The notes below the pieces were generated by a model. That model ran no database searches. It was not told where the DNA came from and was given only the letters and a program-made list of their open reading frames with translations. From Scylla paramamosain (lineage: Eukaryota > Arthropoda > Malacostraca > Decapoda > Portunidae), in the NCBI RefSeq assembly GCF_035594125.1, contig NC_087185.1, positions 12,400,164 to 12,464,163 on the forward strand: 64,000 nt of DNA, in the 5' to 3' direction. The position numbers were made by a program, and so were the translations under genes. Shown here one piece after another: positions 33,164 through 45,123 of this stretch (its first letter is position 1; each line of letters begins with the position of its first letter).

Positions 33164-34869
33164 CTATTTTGTGTGAAACTCAATGAAGCAATTTCTTTCT
33201 TTATTTAGGCAAAGTGCAACATTGCATTTGCAGCAGTATGTGTTTGGCCTTCCTTTACAATTTGGTAGCTTGCAACGAGGTCTTTCCTTCGTCTCAACAA
33301 TCTTGGGCCAGTGGCCAATTCCATCTTTTGTGATGTCAACACTTGGAATTGGTTTTGTTGCATGACCTCTCTTTTTTTTTTTCCTCGTGCTCTGTCTCAA
33401 GACTGCTGGAGCGTGGTCTTCCCACACCGGGTCTTTTCAGGGGGTCTTTGTTTTGGCGTAGGAGAGAATATGCCACCTTCAACTTGAATGCCTGCAACTG
33501 AAGTTGCGATTTTTTTGACACCCCTATTGCACTAGCATCCCTCCTGTAGAGAAGCCATGAATTTACTATTGTGACATCAAGAAAGTGGAAAACAAGTTTA
33601 TGGTAGTACTTGTGAGACCTTATGTGGATTCTATATAAGGCAATCAACGAATCCAGAAGATCAACCCCTCCCATTTCCTCATTATAGGTTTTGACTATTT
33701 TGGGGCAAGGAATTTCAACAATCTCCTTCCTTTTCTTGTCATACCTCTTACATGTTCCCAAAGGTTGAGCAGATGAAAAGCTTGTGAGGAGAGTCACACA
33801 ACGATTGTCTACCCATTTCATTGCACGTAACTCTACTCCATCATAAGTTGTGCTTACCTCTACATGAGACCCCCTTTGCTTTTTCAACATTTCCTTATCT
33901 GTAGGCAGAACATTTCCTATCCCTTTCAGTCTGTTTTGTCTCACAGTACCCAGAGAGTAGATCTGCTTCGTTGCTAAATGAGCCATTAGTTTAGGAGATG
34001 TGAACCAATTGTCATGGTATAACAAATGGTTTGCATTTACTGGGATTGTGCGCGCCAACTGCAGAACTATATTGGATGATGGACCCAGATCCGGTTCACC
34101 TTGGACTGGCTTTAGGGGCCCATCATAAACATGGAAGTCATTCAAGATCCCAGAGGTATCACACAAAGCAAATACCTTGAAACCCCATTTGTGTGGTTTG
34201 GATGGGATGTACTGCTTTAGGTAAGAATTTCCTTTGAAGGGAACAATCATTTCATCAATGCAGCACATTTGTTGCATTGGGATGCTGCGAAATTTTGATT
34301 GCAAATGGTCAAGTAGTGGGCGAACCTTGAAAAGCCTGTCAGCATTGGGACCAGTCCTGTCAGGTGCCTGAGTGTTGTCATTGAAATGTAGAGAGCTTTT
34401 TATTTCTTCCCATCGCCTTCTACTGAAAACTTTGGATACGGAATCGAATTCCAGCACCCCACTCCAATAAAGCCTAGTGTTAGATATTTTGAACAAGGAC
34501 ATAAGAAAGACAGTCCCTAGAAATTGTTCCAACTCATCTTTATCCAGCTTCAGAGGCTTGTTTACATTTTGTTGTGTTGCATACAAATTGCTTTGTGTCA
34601 CAATGAACTTTAAAAACTCATCATCAAAAAAATCTCTGAAGTATTCCACTGGTTGGCGAAGTTCCTCAGCTAAAGGAATACTGCCAAGCCACTCAGGATG
34701 ATCTTTCGGAGAGGCATCATCTCCAACTATTCGCCAGGGTGCTGCATCTTGCCTTCGCACGCCTCCAGCACGTAAGGGTGCAGCATCCTCTTGTTCTGTG
34801 ACATCTGGTGGAAGTTCTTCCTCTTCAAGTTCGACCAGACTAAATGCAGGGTCATTTTCATCATCACTA
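33164..34869 (-). pseudogene. piggyBac-type transposase 2, main exon (one frameshift)
   Basis: The exon starts after an acceptor (CTCACTACAG|ATAGTGATG, 34870/34869) and runs through the piggyBac helical region (FRDFFDDEFLKFIVTQSNLY; ELEQFLGTVFLMSLFKISNT). The DDE core follows with CIDEMIVPFKG (about 34256), YHDNWFTSPKL (about 34010) and MGGVDLLDSL (about 33665). The frame then reaches GVGRPRSSS and is broken at an 11-T run (33372-33382). The other frame continues GHATKPIPSVDITKDGIGHW and the C-terminal zinc cluster (CKLPNCKGRPNTYCCKCNVA ... CFIEFH), ending at 33164. Catalytic residues are all there. A homopolymer sequencing error could account for the break, so it may be functional. Confidence 0.82.
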
Positions 34870-34977
34870 TCTGTAGTGAGATATATCAAAACATGTTACT
34901 TTGTTGAAATACCAATAATGTGTTTTATAGCCTAATATCTATTCATATCTAATTATTATTTATTAGCATACAATTTA

Positions 34978-35077
<100 letters not shown>

Positions 35078-35397
35078 GGCATAGAAAGGAAAAATCCTCT
35101 GTCACTTCTCCCATCCACTCATTATGAAATAGATAACAAGGCGTGCGAGCACATGCAAACATCCCAATCCACACACACACCTGTAGCCTAAACACGCTAC
35201 CCTCATGTGCCGTATATACATCCCCCTTTTTGTCTGTTGTAGATCATATCCTGATATGATAAGTTAGTTTGAAAGGGTGCATAAAACCAATGATGTCCCC
35301 TAATAACATTCTCAATCGAAAAAAAGAAATACTTGATACTTTCCATACAAAGAAAAAAACAAATAAGAATTATGTAAGACTTTTCGAAATTTCTTAC

Positions 35398-35508
35398 CAA
35401 AATTTATCACAACAACATCGTCAGGGTCATCAGGAACAGGCATGAGGTCCTCCTCAAGCATATCATGATGACGTGACCTGCCTCCATAGAACTGTGACGT
35501 GTCCATAT
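35398..35508 (-). CDS. piggyBac transposase 2, upstream exon
   Basis: Minus-strand exon with ATG at 35506 (MDTSQFYGGRSRHHDMLEED) ending at a donor (AATTTTG|GTAAGA, 35398/35397). Joining phase 1 to the acceptor at 34870/34869 gives N-F-D-S-D-D-E-N, an uninterrupted acidic N-terminus of the kind piggyBac transposases have. The 528-bp intron contains a (CT)n tract. An acceptor-like CTGTTTCCTCAG lies just before this exon (35509), and a possible first exon (ATG at 35687, donor ATAG|GTAAGC at 35663/35662) could precede it; that last step is weaker. Confidence 0.55.
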
Positions 35509-35687
35509 CTGAGGAAACAGAATGACCCACTGGTACATTTTTGAACCATTTAAAAACACCTTTTTACATTACAGTAATATAATCCAAAGTCAGGCCAACA
35601 TTATAAACACATTCTACTGAATATATGGGATATATCATAATTTTTGTAGTGACCTGGCTTACCTATGAGTCGTCCAAAAAAAATCAT

Positions 35688-35949
35688 TGAAAACGGAGGA
35701 TCAGTCACTACGTCCTCCCCCTCTGGTGGTCACGAGTCAACTGCTGTTACACAGAAACAAGAGCTTTTTTTCCACATATCGTGTGAGTGATGTTTTCTGA
35801 TATGGTGCAAAAATGTACCACCGGACGGACACGCCTCTACAAGGGAATTTCATCCAAGGAAAAGCACGCTTTTGAAGTGGTTCATAATTGTACCAATGGT
35901 CCTTATAGGGATATGCTGTCCACAACCGGGTACAGTTCGCGTTTACGGG
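35688..35949. other. Right end of piggyBac block
   Basis: Non-coding terminal region ending CTGTCCACAACCGGGTACAG then GTTTACGGG. Likely promoter and transposase-binding region of the minus-strand gene. Confidence 0.5.
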
Positions 35950-36068
35950 CACTCGCCGATGCAGGTTGTTGCTCTTAAGATTTTTATAAACCGTCTTTAT
36001 TCATTGTGCAGTCTGTATCTGCTTCTCACTGTTCCTATCTTGAGAAATGAAATTGATTATCTCTTAAA
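35950..36068 (+). repeat. 119-bp direct repeat, right copy
   Basis: Identical to 28763-28881; here it leads uninterrupted into the rest of the endonuclease. Confidence 0.95.
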
Positions 36069-36251
36069 TGTCTTTCCTTCTCCTCTCATTTTATTGGGAA
36101 ACTTCAGTGGTCGTCATCCTTTGTGGGATGATGACGCTGTCAGCCCTCGTGGTCTTTTAATTGCTTCTTTTATCGAGGATTCATGATTGGAGATTCTAAG
36201 CTCTGTAGACGAGACCCATTTCCATAGTCAAACCGGTAGTTTTACAACAAT

Positions 36252-36333
<82 letters not shown>

Positions 36334-37053
36334 CTCTAATTCTTTTCTTGATTTTAACTGGAAAGTTTTACCAGATCTGTATGGGAGCGATCACTTTCCA
36401 ATTTCATTGGAGTCAAATGATTCTGCACCACAGTCACGTCCTTTCCGATGGCGTCTAGTTAAGGCGGATTGGCACCTATTCAAAGATCTCAGCGCCCCTG
36501 CCAGCTCAATGGATGAAATAGAAAACTGTGATGAGGCTGCAACATACTTCACTAGTATCTTGCACTCCGATGCTATTCAGTCCATCCCTAATACTTCTGG
36601 CAAATTTCCTAAATGTCCTGTTCCATGGTGGAATGTGGATTGTACAGCCGCTGTTCAAGAAAAGTGTGCCGCCTTTTCTCGCCTTCAGCGGTATCGTGGG
36701 GACGTCCACCATTTGGAAGCTTTTCACCGAATGCGTGCCCATGCCCGCCGCACCTTAAACAGGCCTCAGCAGGAGTCTTAGAAGAGTTGTCTCTTCCATC
36801 ACATTTTGCACACCACTCACCAAGGTTTTAACAGAGTCTGCAAAATGTCTGGGAAGTACTTTGCTCCTCCCCACCTGATTTATCCCAGGCAAACCCAAAG
36901 AAAGTTGCCGACCTGTTTCCTGATCACTTTGCAAGTGTTTCTAGAAAGTATGCAACAATACCTATAGCACTTCATCGTCGACAATTGGAATCTGTTGCCG
37001 TCAATTTTGCCTCCCCTGGTGGAAAATCTTATTGTGTCCCATTTTCTCGGTCT
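36069..37053 (+). pseudogene. Jockey-type ORF2, endonuclease C-part to RT start
   Basis: Continues with the catalytic segment LILLGNFSGRHPLWDDD (normally GDFNARHPLW), then SFIEDS and, after a (CT)n insertion (36253-36327), the DLYGSDHFPISLE box. The connector follows (PFRWRLVKADWHLFKDL; KCPVPWWNVDCTAAVQEKCA; FHRMRAHARRTLNRPQQES), with a stop at 36779-36781 and a few frame changes. Sequence to 37053 reads toward the RT domain and is cut by the LTR element at GTCT. The domain order and motifs are those of Jockey endonucleases. Non-functional. Confidence 0.82.
36253..36327. repeat. (CT)n microsatellite within endonuclease
   Basis: Pure CT between the DFN and SDH boxes, disrupting them. Confidence 0.96.
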
Positions 37054-38168
37054 TGTCATGTTATTGGCCGATTTTACTCTGAAAAGGAACACGTTTTTCT
37101 TAGTGTTCCCCATGTTCCGTTTTCATTCTAAACTTAACTTCATTCTTAGTTATAAGTTAGTATAAAGCTTACTTACTTATTCTAGATCATGGAGTGTTAT
37201 TCTCTTCATAATCTAAGTTCTTTATATGTATGTATATGTAAGGGAAATGGTGTATTTGAGGTGGAATGTGTTGAAGCGAGAGGTGATAGTGTCTGGCTTT
37301 CGTAATGAGTCAACAAATTCTTGAGAGAACGCAAAAGGCCCTGAAGATGAATAGAGGGATGAAGTTCTCACGGAATAGTTTGGGTGATGGTGTGGTGATT
37401 GAGTGGGTGTGTGGAGGTATTAATGATGTGGTGGTATAGCCCTGATATCCAGGATTAGGTTGGTTGAGTTTGTTGTACAAAGAGCACTTGTCCGCTGAAA
37501 TTTGGTTGGTGAGTTGTGTCGGTGACGTAACGCTGAGGGTCAACGTCGGGGCAAAGAGCCAGCCATTTTGTGGTCGGGATTCTGGTGGTTTTGTGGTGTT
37601 ATTGGTGCCTTTGGGGATGGCGTTATGGTACTATAGGTGAATTATGGGGATGGTGGTGGTCTTGTTTGACGACGTAAAATACGGGAACTGTTACTTAGTT
37701 ACTTAGTGTTCCTGCGGTTGGGGAAAATACTTGAGCGGCCTGTGAAGGAGAAAAACGGTTTTAGTGCTTCATGAAGTCACGGGAATGTCATATATTGATG
37801 TGTATAACCTTTGAGCAATAAGGGAAGCGAAATAAGACCCTAAATCTATTGTAACCGAGTGTGGGAATTATCCTGTGTCGGTCTAGGGTAGAAAATTGTT
37901 CCCTAAATTCCTTTAATGTTATTTGTAAGTTAACATTATTATTAACATATCCTGTTATTATATAGAATAATTGTGTTTTCTACCTCAACATTGATCTGAT
38001 ATTGAGGTGATTCCTGGCGTGCTATGCCAAGGTAAGGATTTTATGAGAGGATTCAATAGCTGGCCATTTCGTATAGGTCGGGTAGGTATTCGAGGCCTTT
38101 AAAAATCCAAAACTTTCCTGGATCAGTGTAACATCCACTTTCTTGAAAAGATAACCAGGATCTTGACA
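37054..38168 (+). repeat. 5' LTR of Gmr1-like element
   Basis: 1115 bp; alignable along its length with the 3' LTR, with many substitutions and small indels, so an old insertion. Confidence 0.92.
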
Positions 38169-38340
38169 GAAAACAGGGGCCTGTCCGGGAGATTAAATAT
38201 TTGTGGGTTGTAATGAGTGTTACACGGTAATTGTCACAGAGGAATTTACCTGTGTGAAATATTTTTTTTAAACTGTGTAAGTATTTCTTGTATATATCAT
38301 TTTATGGTGCCGGTATTGGTGTGTGAAGGTGTATTTTGTT

Positions 38341-38375
<35 letters not shown>

Positions 38376-38773
38376 ACCTATGGTGTAGTATTTGGAGGAA
38401 TATTTTATGAAATGTAGTGATTGTGATCATGGAAGCTTAACGTGTTGAGGCGTTCCTTCTGTCAAGGAGTGTCCATGCCTTGTACCCGCTAACCAAGGAG
38501 GAATTGTTTTTAGTGACAGAGTAGTTCCAAGTAGAGTTAAAATCTAAGAAAAAGGAGGTACTGGTGGAGTTAAAAAATGCTCTCGTGGAGAGTAGCTGGT
38601 TTAAAAATGGTGATGAAAGTGAGGAAGAGGATTGAGAGAGTGTACCGGGATAAATCTGGGTACAGTTGGCGGAACTGAGAAGTATGAATTAATGAAACTT
38701 CAGTTGCAAATGCAGAAAGAAGTGGAGATGCAGAAGGTGCAGTTGCAAATAAGGGGATGGGATGAAGATGAGT
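38169..38773 (+). pseudogene. Leader and Gag N-terminus of Gmr1-like element
   Basis: After the LTR comes 'gggcctgtccgggag', then a leader with a 28-T run (38345-38372). Gag remnants follow: TKEELFLV-like text, then KYELMKLQLQMQKEVEMQKV (about 38690-38745), a coiled-coil segment typical of these Gags. Cut at 38774 by the CR1-like LINE. Frame breaks present. Confidence 0.6.
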
Positions 38774-39009
38774 GAAACATTTGAAACATTTATTTATAGC
38801 CAAGTCATTTTACATACTGGTATATATGAGTATATCAAATCTTTACAGTTAAACCAAGCTAGCCTATATAAAGTAGAACTTTTCAGGCAAGTACTTATCA
38901 GAGTATAAATAGATTATACTGACTGGTGGAGTAAGAACTATTTTTATAATAATAGTAACTAAAACGTTAGCTACAACGAACGAAATGTTTTTTTTCCGAA
39001 GTGAATTTA

Positions 39010-39057
39010 AATAATTAAAATAATTAAAATAATAATAATAATAATAATAATAATTAA

Positions 39058-39114
<57 letters not shown>

Positions 39115-39204
39115 TGTAATACTAATAATATTAATGGTAATAATCATAATGAAAATAGAAATGATAACAATAATAATAATAGTAATAATAATAGTGATAA
39201 TAAC

Positions 39205-39257
<53 letters not shown>

Positions 39258-39388
39258 CAATAATAATATTAATATTATTGATGATAATAGCAATAGTATA
39301 GATAATAATAATGATCATAACAAATAATAACTAATATAATCAATAATAACAATAAAAATGATAATGATAATAATAGTAATAGTAATGA

Positions 39389-39480
<92 letters not shown>
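39010..39480. repeat. Imperfect (TAA)n array in LINE 3' UTR
   Basis: About 470 bp of TAA-rich repeats; poly-I/L/Y frames are artefacts. Confidence 0.95.
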
Positions 39481-39481
<1 letters not shown>

Positions 39482-39571
39482 TCACAACTAACTGACACAA
39501 TGTATATTTTACAAATCATCAATAGTAAAATTAGAAGAACACTTGGTACATATGATTTAGCAGAACATAAA

Positions 39572-42559
39572 TTAGTAGCTAGACAAGATTTGTTTTTTTA
39601 GCATTGTTTTAAATGCATTGAGAGATGATGCTTCTTGAATTTTGCGAGGAATAGTATTCCATATAACAGGTCCTAGATAATTAGTTGAATGATGAAACTT
39701 AGAAAGGCGGTGTATTGGTAAAGTAAGATGATCACGGTGGCGCGTACTATAATCATGTGATGGAAGAATGCTGTGAATATAATGTTTATTGTTATACATG
39801 TGTGTGGCTATAGCAAGCTTTGTTATATCATTAAGTTTTAAAAGTTTGGTCTGTTTGAAAAGAGGGTCAGTGTGTTCAAGGTAGGTGCTGTTAGTTATAA
39901 TTCTGACAACTTTCTTGAGCTGTAATTTTAAAGGAGTTAGGAATGTAGGGTAAGTAGTGGACCAAATAGGGTCACAGTATGTTAGCAATGTGTGAATGTG
40001 AGCAAAGTAGATGGATTTTAGGACATACGGTGGCATAAAATCTCTGATTTGATAAAGTAATGCAATATGTCTCGATATTTTTAGTGTAATATTATCTATA
40101 TGGTACTTAAAATTTAAAGAGCTATCATAAGTAACACCAAGGAACTTGAATTTATCGATTTTAGTAATTATTCTGTTATTTATTCGTACATTAGGTAAAT
40201 CCAGCATAGTTTTACCAGTGAATAGCATAAAGTAAGTTTTGTCAGTGTTTATTGTGAGCCTATTGCAAAGGCACCATTGATATAATTTTTTAAGTTCATT
40301 GTTAGCACTAAAAACAAGTTGATTCGGATCTTTTCCTATTAGATAAACTGTCATATCATCGGCAAATAAGATGCTTTTAGAGTCAGAAAAAATATCAGAA
40401 ATATCATTGATGTAGAGGAGAAATAATAGAGGTCCAAGCACACTACCTTGTGGTACACCGAGAGTAATTAAGGTTGAAGATGATTTTGCATAACTAAAGG
40501 AAGTGTATTGACGCCTGTTTGTTAAGTAATCTGTAAACCATGAAAAAATAGGGCCGCGAATTCCATAGTGGTGCATTTTACTAAGGAGAACTTTATGGTT
40601 TATTGTATCAAATGCCTTAACAAAATCAATGAATACTGATAAAACAGAAAACTTCTTGTCAATAGCTGTAAATATGTCATTAGAAAATTTATTCAATGCT
40701 TTAAAAGTGCTACAATTTTGTCCAAAACCATACTGCGAAGGATTAAGAATATTTTTGTGTTCTAAGTAATTAATTAAATGTTTTTTCATTAATGTCTCAA
40801 ATATTTTTAAAAATATTGTAAGTTGAGAAATTGGTCTATAATTTTTGGGGTCATCATGAGGGCCAGATTTATAAATGGGGGTAATTTTTGCAGTTTTCAA
40901 CTTGTCAGGGAAAATTCCATTTGTTACAGACTGATTAAAAAGTATTGTTAAAGGGATTGATAAAAGATTAGAGTTACTTTTGATGATGGTAGCCGATATA
41001 TCATTTATATCAGAGGTTTTGTTTTTAAGAGACTTAATTACTGAATTCATTTCATATGTAGTGATAATGGGAACTACCATGGAATTTGGATAATTTTCTT
41101 TGAGGTAATCTAATGGATTTTTATTTGAGTGAGGAAGTTTGCTCTCCAGATCAGGTGCAATTTTAGAAAAATAATTACTGAAGGCATGTGAGATGTCTAA
41201 AGGATCACTTAGTACTTTATTATCATATTGCAATGTCTTGATTGTGTCTTTATTTTGAAAGTTACCTTTTAGTTCATTTATTGCTTGCCAAATTTTCTTT
41301 GTATTATTTTTAAAGTTTATGAAGATTTGGCGATAATAGTTAGTTTTGGCAGATCGAACAACTTGAGTGAGCTGATTTCTGTACTGTTTAAAAATGTGAT
41401 GTGAAACTATTCCTAATTTATACATTTTAAATAATTTACATTTATGTTTGATTGAGTTAAGTATTCCACTAGATAACCATGCATTATGAAGTCTTTTAGC
41501 TGTTATAAATTTGGTTTTGATAGGAAAGCATTTATTGTAGCATTCATTAACTATATTGTGGAAAAGGTTAAAATTTTCATTTGTATTTGGCAGGACAAGT
41601 AGTTCTTCCCAGTTTATGCCTTCTAATTCACTAGTAAATTTATTATTATTATTGGCATTAATAACTCTGTATGTTATCTTATGTTTAGTATTTGGAAAGG
41701 CTTTAATGTTGATATTTATGAATATAGGAAGGTGATCTGATATTGAAAAGTGAATGATACCTGATAGAGAGCGAGGTAGGAAATTAGTCCAGATGTGATC
41801 TAGCAGTGAAGGTTGGCCAAGGGCAGAACTATCAGGAAATCTTGTAGGTCTGGATATATGAGGGAAAAAATTAAGTGATTGTAAGGAATTCAGAAACAAA
41901 TTGGTAGGGAGGTGAGATGAGTGTTCTAATAAGTTAATGTTGAAATCACCTATAATGATTGATTTATTATGTCTGAATATGTCGTTATTTAATAACTCAT
42001 TCATGATGTTAGTAAATTCATTGACAGCTATGTGTTTGCTGTTGGGCCTGTAAATTACTGAAATGATATATTTAGTGTTCCCTAATTCTAGCTTAGAAGT
42101 GCAGATTTCAATGTTTTCATTAATGAAAGAATATAGAATTAGTGGTTCTGCTTTCATATGATTTTTAGTAAAAACAGTGATCCCTCCGTGTTCTCTGACA
42201 GTCCTTGTTAAGTGGAATGACTCATAACCCTCCAAAAAATAAAGGTGTTTAGTGTTTTGCTGTAGTCATGTTTCCGTAACTGCAATGACTTCAGGTGGTT
42301 TAGGTAAACAATTTAGAAAAGACTTCAGTATATCAAAGTTTTTCTGTAAATATCTAATGTTAATATGTATAACACTGATGTAGTTGTTAGCTAATGGGTT
42401 TAAAGCTGAGGTGTATTCTTCAAAGTTGTAATACTTAGATAAACAGTTCATGTCTTGATGTCCTGCAATTTTTTTAATTTGACTTAATTCTAGGTTGAAA
42501 GTGTTAGTTGTGTTATTAATGAGATTATCATCATACAATGAATTATATAAATTTTCCAT
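39572..42559 (-). pseudogene. CR1-like LINE ORF2 (endonuclease-RT), one in-frame stop
   Basis: Starts MENLYNSLYDDNLINNTTNT at 42559. The endonuclease opens with HINIRYLQKNFD and VIAVTET, where a TGA (42264-42266) sits at a position that is TGG (Trp) in relatives (TETWL). The frame then continues 887 residues without a stop: endonuclease (HGGITVFTKN; IIIGDFNINLLEH; SISDHLPIFI), RT fingers (KNYRPISQLTIFLKIFE; QYGFGQNCST), palm (FIDFVKAFDTINH; LGVPQGSVLGPLLF; LFADDMTVYLIG, the catalytic FADD) and the C-terminal region (YDPIW-like YCDPIWSTTYPT; YLGPVIWNTIPRKIQ). A single substitution separates it from a complete enzyme of about 995 residues. Confidence 0.88.
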
Positions 42560-42803
42560 AAAGTAATACTAAAGAACAAACAAACAAACAAGCAAATAAT
42601 AGAAAAAAGATAGAACAACAAAGCATATATGGCTCCTAAGGTATGCCAAAGAAAATAAGTAGATGGGCTCATGAATCAGATGGAATAAGTGCCATCTTAA
42701 GAGGCAAATCAAATGATGTGATAATTGTAGTATTAGGGACATAATAAATATCAACAGTTATAAATAGTAGTAGTGATAGTGGTGGCAATAATAGTAGTTA
42801 TAT

Positions 42804-42889
<86 letters not shown>

Positions 42890-43171
42890 AGAGGATTAGT
42901 AGTATAAGGAACAGTAATAGTAGTAGTAAGAGGATTAGTAGTATAAGGAACAGTAGTAGTAGTCGTGCAAGTTAATATATTAACAATATTAGCTATAGTA
43001 ATTATAGTAGTAGTTGTAGTAGCAGGAGTAATAGCAGTAGTAGTGGTGTTAACAGTATAATGTAGTAATAATAACGGTAGCGGTAGTAGCAGTAGCAAGT
43101 AGTAGTAGTGGTGGTATTAATAGCAATGGTGGTAGTAGTATTAGTGATAGTAGTAGTAGTAGTAGTAGCAA

Positions 43172-43208
<37 letters not shown>

Positions 43209-43305
43209 TGCAGCAGCAATAGTATTATTGATGTTATTAATAGTAGCAGTAGTAATTTTAGTAATAAAAGTAGGAGAAACCATTCAACATAAACAAGCAG
43301 TTATA
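42560..43305. repeat. Inter-ORF spacer with (AGT)n array
   Basis: Trinucleotide AGT/ACT repeats at about 42772-43215, with one 45-bp duplication (AAGAGGATTAGTAGTATAAGG at 42890 and 42928). No coding signal. Confidence 0.9.
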
Positions 43306-44085
43306 TTAATTTACTTTCACATCTAAGTGGTTGTTACTCCTTTCAGTGCTGGGTATCCTACCATCCTGTGTATAGCACTGTTGAAAGATTTGCCTATGTT
43401 GTTTTCTTATATCCCATACTTTTTTAAATAGTAACCGGCGTTTGGGTGTCAAGCTTTCATTGATATATAAGTTTGGCTTAACTGTTATACATGCACTCAT
43501 TATGTCATATTTCTGTTGTCTACTGTGCAGTTTAACAATGATTGGTCTTATGGAGTTTTGGGTATTCCTTGAGCCAAGCCTATGTGCTACAATTATGTCT
43601 TTATTTTCAATATTTATGTGGAGGTTATCTTTAATTGTTCTTATTGTTTTATCTGTGGTGTTTTCATTCTGCTCCTCCACTGGCAAGTTTGGCCCACTAA
43701 TAATGAGATTATCCTGTCTTTCATACAGATTCACTTCTTCAATTTCATTTTCTAATTCTGCAATTTTGTTTTCAAGTTGAACAATGTGATTTTGCATCTT
43801 TTCTATTGTCTGGTCTTTCTGATTAATTAGGATCTGCACAGCTTTCACAATGGTGTTAACAATAGTTTTACCTTCCTCTGATATGGTGGCAGTGTCAGCA
43901 GTAACGAGACTCAGAAGGTCGGCGGGTGAGGTACACACAGGGTTAGTCACGTTGGTAGTGGTCAGCACTGATGGCGCAGAAGGGGTAGGTGAGGAAACCA
44001 CTGGAGGAGCTGCTGGCCCAGTAGACGTACCCTGCTGGGCTGTCTGACCGGCCGCCTGGTTATGCTGTCCTCTTGTCTTTGTCAT
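43306..44085 (-). CDS. CR1-like LINE ORF1 protein
   Basis: Intact 259-residue frame starting MTKTRGQHNQAAGQ. An alanine/threonine/proline-rich N-terminus is followed by a coiled coil (about residues 85-125; MQNHIVQLENKIAELENEIE). Then comes an RRM-like segment as in L1 ORF1p-type proteins (YERQDNLIISGP; IIVAHRLGSRN; RPIIVKLHSRQQK) and a basic C-terminal part (LTPKRRLLFKKVWDIRKQHR). It would trimerise and bind element RNA as a nucleic-acid chaperone. No zinc knuckle. The intact frame alongside a near-intact ORF2 indicates a fairly recent insertion. Confidence 0.85.
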   Translation of the reverse strand: MTKTRGQHNQAAGQTAQQGTSTGPAAPPVVSSPTPSAPSVLTTTNVTNPVCTSPADLLSLVTADTATISEEGKTIVNTIVKAVQILINQKDQTIEKMQNHIVQLENKIAELENEIEEVNLYERQDNLIISGPNLPVEEQNENTTDKTIRTIKDNLHINIENKDIIVAHRLGSRNTQNSIRPIIVKLHSRQQKYDIMSACITVKPNLYINESLTPKRRLLFKKVWDIRKQHRQIFQQCYTQDGRIPSTERSNNHLDVKVN

Positions 44086-44413
44086 CTTGTTGCTGTTGGA
44101 ATATCACTAACACAGAATATTGTCGCAAGTAATCCTAAACCACAGGTTGAAATAGTGAGGGTCGTTCACTGTTGTTGATGACGTCACAGTAATGGGGAGC
44201 GGATCCAAATGTTACAAGCTACGTATTTCGTATATATTTACTCCCATGTCATGAGTATTATATTGCCGTTGTAGACATGTTAGGGTATAAGCATACCTGG
44301 AGCAGCCAGTGCAAGGGACTGGCTGGCGAAATACGTAAACAAAGCGATCAGGTGGTGTAGGCAGTGTGGTAGCGCGCAGCTCAGGTATGGACGTCCGTTC
44401 ACCACGACAGTCA
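44086..44413 (-). promoter_or_regulatory. 5' UTR of CR1-like LINE
   Basis: 328 bp without coding signal, presumably containing the internal promoter. Its outer boundary is estimated from where Gag homology resumes (about 44414). Confidence 0.5.
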
Positions 44414-45123
44414 GTCAAGAGAGGAATTGAGCATTGCTGGTCCAGTCTAAATTTGAAGGAAAGGCCAGGGAGGCATATGCGAGTTTAAGTGAGGAAGAGG
44501 AGAGTGATAATAAAGTGATAAAGGAAGCGGTGTTGGGATCAACCCGTGTAAGTCCGGGAGTGTAACGGGAAAGCCGCAGGATTAGAAAACGCCCAGGTGC
44601 CACTTACCTCGAGAGGGCTCATGAGTGCTGTCTTAAACTGAAACGATGAATGAAGGCCGAGGAAGTCACTACGGTCAAGGTGAAAGGAGTTCTACTGATG
44701 GAATAATTTATGGCCCAGGTGCCCCCCAGTTTAAAATATAAGCTCATATCACATAATGTGAAAAATGTGATGGAAGGTGGATGCAGGGCTGACAATTATT
44801 GTGAAGCCCATAGACCAAGTAGAGGTGAATACCATGGAGGGAGAAAGTCCTTCTCCAACAAAAGTGATGGTCATCAGAGATATAGGAATGACCACCAGAT
44901 GAGGTCGAGATCATTCCATAGACCAAACCAGCCTTGCCCTAACAACTATAATTTTTCCCACAAATACAACATGCCCCCGCCACACAACCACAACCTGAGG
45001 CTTATGCCACACAGGATTGGACAGGGAAGCACTACCTACTACAAGAAGGGTAGTGGTGATGAAGGTGCAGTTAAGTGCCTTGGATGTGGGGGAAATGGGC
45101 ATAGGAAGTACCAGTGTCTGTAG
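44414..45123 (+). pseudogene. Gmr1-like Gag, capsid and zinc knuckle
   Basis: Capsid text resumes with LLVQSKFEGKAREAYASLSE (about 44431) and continues KVIKEAVLGSTRVSPG. After stops it reads FMAQVPPSLKYKL, NVKNVMEGGCRADNYCEAHRP (44710 onwards). A nucleocapsid knuckle CLGCGGNGHRKYQC (about 45079-45120, C-x2-C-x4-H-x4-C) ends at a TAG. Several in-frame stops make it a pseudogene. Confidence 0.78.

Larger units (their letters stand above)
38774..44413 (-). mobile_element. CR1-superfamily-like LINE, nearly intact
   Basis: A minus-strand non-LTR element: 5' UTR (44413-44086), ORF1 (44085-43306), inter-ORF spacer, ORF2 (42559-39572), and a 3' UTR with a (TAA)n array ending at a TTGAAACAT-like tail (38774). 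A relative with the same tail runs off the right edge (62939-64000). ORF2 has one in-frame stop. Clade assignment is by overall organisation (L1-like ORF1 with coiled coil, endonuclease plus RT, no RNase H) and is tentative. Confidence 0.8.

Noticed and set aside
36880..37543. Minus-strand frames across the Gmr1-like 5' LTR
   Set aside because: The equivalent region of the 3' LTR does not preserve them.
42772..43215. CRISPR-like array
   Set aside because: Simple trinucleotide repeat without spacers; eukaryotic context.
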